In this document: piece by piece, positions 62,801-64,000 of the stretch | Layout of the letters: the number at the start of each line of letters is the position of its first letter | Position numbering within the stretch: the first letter of the stretch is position 1 | DNA from: Limnobaculum parvum | Lineage (GTDB): Bacteria; Pseudomonadota; Gammaproteobacteria; Enterobacterales; Enterobacteriaceae | DNA length: 64,000 nucleotides | Assembly: GCF_003096015.2 (NCBI RefSeq) | Contig: NZ_CP029185.2 | Coordinates: forward strand, 3,725,001-3,789,000 | Direction of reading: 5' to 3' | The notes under the pieces: model-generated | Seen by the model: only the letters and a program-made list of their open reading frames with translations | What the model was told of the DNA's origin: nothing | Databases searched by the model: none | Translations under genes and position numbers: made by a program

Positions 62801-64000
62801 CTTCACCGGTATTGCCGGCGGCATCGGTCACGGTGGTGCTGAACTGATAGTCACCGTCTGCCAAGGTGTCTGGCGTGAATGTCCAGCTGCCGTCGGTTCC
62901 TGCTTTAACGGAACCCAGAACGGTCTCGCCATTGTAGACAGTCACGATACCGTTGGCTTCTGCCAGACCGCTGAAGGTCGGGGTGTTGTCATCGGTGGTG
63001 TCGCCATCGTTCAGGGCGCCAGTAACGGCCCCAACGTTGTCAGTAATCGCCAGATCGGAGGCGGCAACCGGTGCAGTCAGGTCGATATCCAGCACAAAGT
63101 CGGCGGATTTATCGCTGACGTTGCCGGCAGCATCGGTAGCGGTCACGTGGAACGTATGCTCACCTTCAGCCAGTACGTCGGTGGTGAAGGTCCATTCGCC
63201 GTCATCGTTGGCGGTGGTGGTACCCAGCAGGGTATCCCCTTCGTACACGCTGACGGTGCTGTTCTTCTCTGCAGTGCCGTTCAGGGTCGGCGTGGTGTCA
63301 TCAGTGGCGCTGTTATTGTCTAACGTGCCCTTAATGTCGCCTTCGTTGTCTTCAGCCGATTCGATAGTCGGAGCGGTTGGGGCTACGGTATCTACGGTAA
63401 AGGTGAAGGCGTCAGTTGGTTCTGTCACGTTACCGGCTTTATCGGTGGCCGTTGCGGTGATGCTGTGCGCACCTTCGCTCAGGTCAGTGGCTGGCGTGAA
63501 GCTCCAGTTGCCTTCGGCATCCGTTGTGGTTGAACCCAACAGCGTGCTGCCGTCATACACATTAATCGTGCTGTTAGCTTTACCTTCACCGATGATTTCC
63601 GGACGGGCATCGTCAGTAATGTCGTTAGCTTTCATTTCACCGGTGATATCGCCGACGTTGTCCACCAGTTTAGTGATGGTTACGGTGGCTACACTGGTAT
63701 CAATAGTGATATTGACCACAGGAGTGGCTTCACCGGTATTGCCGGCGGCATCGGTCACGGTGGTGCTGAACTGATAGTCACCGTCTGCCAAGGTGTCTGG
63801 CGTGAATGTCCAACTGCCGTCAGCGCCCGCTTTAACGGAACCCAGAGCGGTCTCGCCATTGTAGATGGTCACGATACCGTTGGCTTCTGCCAGACCGCTG
63901 AAGGTCGGGGTGTTGTCATCGGTGGTGTCGCCATCGTTCAGGGCGCCGGTAACGTCTCCAACGTTGTCGGTGATCGCCAGATCGGAGGCGGCAACCGGTG
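56883..64000 (-). CDS. Giant type I-secreted RTX adhesin, Ig-like repeats and FG-GAP domain (5' end outside window)
   Basis: At least 2,372 residues; the frame is open to the right edge, so the N terminus is missing. From the edge inward come ~103-residue bacterial Ig-like domains in a three-domain cycle, then four more diverged Ig-like domains (to about 59,900). Bases about 58,600-59,830 encode six calcium-loop repeats of FG-GAP/VCBS type (DINRDGYTDV, YDREGDGYLDF, DIDNNGTVDI, DYNGDGWLDLF, DWNHDGKTDI, DYDWDGSMDL), a probable beta-propeller. RTX glycine-rich repeats follow (GSAGDDTYTGGGG, GGLGNDTF, GGAGNDVI), and the C terminus (ending WTMSTSGIEVLVEDTVSPIIM region) looks like a type I secretion signal. 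It resembles BapA/LapA-type biofilm adhesins. The ABC exporter genes are not in view. Confidence 0.88.
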   Translation of the reverse strand, partial: PVAASDLAITDNVGDVTGALNDGDTTDDNTPTFSGLAEANGIVTIYNGETALGSVKAGADGSWTFTPDTLADGDYQFSTTVTDAAGNTGEATPVVNITIDTSVATVTITKLVDNVGDITGEMKANDITDDARPEIIGEGKANSTINVYDGSTLLGSTTTDAEGNWSFTPATDLSEGAHSITATATDKAGNVTEPTDAFTFTVDTVAPTAPTIESAEDNEGDIKGTLDNNSATDDTTPTLNGTAEKNSTVSVYEGDTLLGTTTANDDGEWTFTTDVLAEGEHTFHVTATDAAGNVSDKSADFVLDIDLTAPVAASDLAITDNVGAVTGALNDGDTTDDNTPTFSGLAEANGIVTVYNGETVLGSVKAGTDGSWTFTPDTLADGDYQFSTTVTDAAGNTGEATPVVNITIDTSVATVTITKLVDNVGDITGEMKANDITDDARPEIIGEGKANSTINVYDGSTLLGSTTTDAEGNWSFTPATDLSEGAHSITATATDKAGNVTEPTDAFAFTVDTVAPTAPTIESAEDNEGDIKGTLDNNSATDDTTPTLNGTAEKNSTVSVYEGDTLLGTTTANDDGEWTFTTDVLAEGEHTFHVTATDAAGNVSDKSADFVLDIDLTAPVAASDLAITDNVGAVTGALNDGDTTDDNTPTFSGLAEANGIVTVYNGETVLGSVKAGADGSWSFTPDTLADGDYQFSTTVTDAAGNTGEATPVVNITIDTSVATVTITKLVDNVGDITGEMKANDITDDARPEIIGEGKANSTINVYDGSTLLGSTTTDAEGNWSFTPATDLSEGAHSITATATDKAGNVTEPTDAFSFSVDTVAPTKPTIESAEDNEGEIKGTLNNNSATDDATPTLNGTAEKNSTVNVYDGETLLGTTTANDDGEWTFTTEALAEGKHTFHVTATDTAGNISQPSDDFVLTMDFTAPDANKLAITGVDDQIGIVTGNVKSGDSTDDTRPTISGTGTAGDTIIVYTTDSTDKHVIGSTTVDAEGNWSLQPAEALAQGENKFTAVEMDPVGNITEPSEPYTIILDTFVSDAKVTITEISDDRGGSSTDFITNDNTLLISGTLDKALLSDETVEISLDDGKTWTKATTLTDTGWTVDLQSTELDAGDYTIKARVVDTAGNIGNTDNHALTIALEGRDMEGLNTTAKISTDTSHGLVSGDIFSHSATVTNTDMVTRDNNVTVSGTLSAALLTGEKLQISLDDGATWVTLTMSGNNWSYELPEVSVDTTYNYKLQVIDNAGNVGKNTSFAENYKVVIDLTVPDALIAAPDIAKTVSTKDSFTFDSSQYGNVEAGTIVALVSDENSNGSYQEGLDQVLGFAKANADGTWTMTTSLPAGAHNLAFMVWDEAGNHSSMGASTSVGVTDGEGSLLVTQTWGGTTDSDGRGLNSAAVTISQDGTWSFFQSVRGTSGSTTANAGRVYTATDRETYDSTYLAQPSTSNGAGYNVDDASYSRYINSAVFADINRDGYTDVMSQVSSYGNGGRTAYWLQNADGSFSPKAVDQGTLNHLGGVIAYDREGDGYLDFVLADSESDSISFMKNDQGVLSYEKVSGFANGHPGGALPAAMSIMHEVGAVDIDNNGTVDITAHVDYNGAGTNAGNPSRGLGILYNELTGTGKTNFGTVGYYSNVFANDGADDYGNLSISMTYADYNGDGWLDLFLSRGTKGGANSDESRIYLNDGTGKLMATDAQALWFGDSQVGGTSLAVDWNHDGKTDIIEVQRSGVNGSPMLYTNTGSNSWGANAVSLTGTTKFDNITGAVALDYDWDGSMDLVLYRSGSDASVVSSTNSAPTLLVKNTNIAADGTSLQIRIVDGNGINTFYSNTVKLYNSAGECVATQLINPQASGSSNSMGLVSFFGLDPNEVYSVQMLRITNGVVDHVGATSSIGGYTNGTVNENWGGLTTGKSHDAYVLTAESSDAINNTTGTGGIIGTGYNDTFFGSAGDDTYTGGGGWNRVVSGQQVWSETEGMDIVDYSRSASAITANLATGVATGEGNDTLVSIEGLIGTVQNDTFTDNAANNLFEGRGGDDTFHLTNGGNDTLMYKVQAGKGGDSTGGNGHDTVYGFTVGNLLTNNNADLINLSDVLNYSGPLSCFMDEGVMKLDSASQGILNYLKVEQVGGDTVISIDRDGKGGAYGFEELLTLKGVSTDLVTLLSNNQIEVGDDTLTSGSSGTHSLLSTTQQSLLSISQMFTAGDDMIFGTNNADILMGGLGNDTFNNISTGDQVMGGAGNDVIQIASTDFATITGDEGIDTLVLAGHDLLLNLSALKDNLSSVEIFDMGDGHNTMTVSLDDVLRLGSEELAIHNGDKAIIVNGEEGSTLQLESGDGQWTMSQSNYQHGGNNYNVWTMSTSGIEVLVEDTVSPIIM
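61200..64000 (-). repeat. 927-bp tandem repeat array inside the adhesin gene
   Basis: Three Ig-like domains (types with VNITIDTS, FTVDTV and DIDLT ends) form a 309-residue unit, repeated with a period of exactly 927 bp: for example 61920, 62847 and 63774 mark the same codon. Copies are almost identical at DNA level; only a few silent and missense changes are seen. The last copy toward the C terminus has diverged (AEDNEGEIKGTLNNN). The array continues past the right edge, so its full copy number is unknown. Confidence 0.92.

Noticed and set aside
61033..63774. Three long plus-strand reading frames (273-295 codons) opposite the adhesin repeats
   Set aside because: They repeat with the same 927-bp period, have no ribosome site, and arise from the biased codons of the Ig-like repeats on the other strand.
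61200..64000. Repeat array considered as CRISPR
   Set aside because: Period 927 bp, in frame, protein-coding; no short repeat-spacer pattern. No CRISPR array was seen anywhere in the window.

Overview
The window is a chromosomal origin region from a gammaproteobacterium of the order Enterobacterales. The order glmS, glmU, atpCDGAHFEBI, rsmG, mnmG, oriC, mioC, asnC, asnA, viaA, ravA, kup, hsrA, yieP is the classical enterobacterial backbone around oriC, and the proteins resemble their Escherichia coli and Yersinia counterparts along their full length. Moderate GC, AT-rich intergenic stretches, a Yersinia-type hemin operon and a giant RTX adhesin would fit a Yersinia/Serratia/Budvicia-like lineage. 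That placement is inference; no rRNA gene is present to test it.

Layout. 1-2297 (minus): polar amino-acid ABC importer (binding protein and two permeases, the last cut by the window edge). 2787-8809 (plus): Fur-box-controlled hemin operon hemP-hmuR-hmuS-hmuT-hmuU-hmuV. 8862-13459 (minus): pstSCAB-phoU behind two Pho boxes. 13731-17888: a large autotransporter. 18001-22135: the ascFB operon for beta-glucosides with its divergent repressor gene ascG and a recognisable AscG operator. 22299-25715: glmU-glmS. 26125-33057: an accessory insertion between glmU and the atp operon, holding a LysR regulator, mglBAC, a DUF4253-like gene and a YafK-type YkuD enzyme. 33169-40077: the complete F1Fo ATP synthase operon. 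40671-48680: rsmG, mnmG, oriC, mioC, asnC, asnA and viaA-ravA. 48893-55733: kup, hsrA, yieP, yieH and an adenine permease with a PurR box. 55797-64000: an OmpA-family lipoprotein-like or periplasmic protein and the C-terminal 2,372 residues of a giant Ig-repeat/FG-GAP/RTX adhesin that continues past the right edge.

How it works together. The backbone supplies energy (ATP synthase), replication initiation (oriC with DnaA boxes and 11 GATC sites), cell-wall precursors (GlmS, GlmU), phosphate, potassium and asparagine metabolism. The accessory modules add heme, galactose and aryl-beta-glucoside uptake plus two surface systems (autotransporter and RTX adhesin).

The least explained structure is a dispersed intergenic element in three copies (27127-27353 minus, 31251-31490 plus, 50792-50959 plus). 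Each begins with a 9-bp inverted repeat enclosing about 32 nt, followed by a chain of small hairpins with covarying stems. Two copies in opposite orientation bracket the mgl operon. The third occupies the place where E. coli carries the rbs operon, between kup and hsrA. I do not recognise the family.
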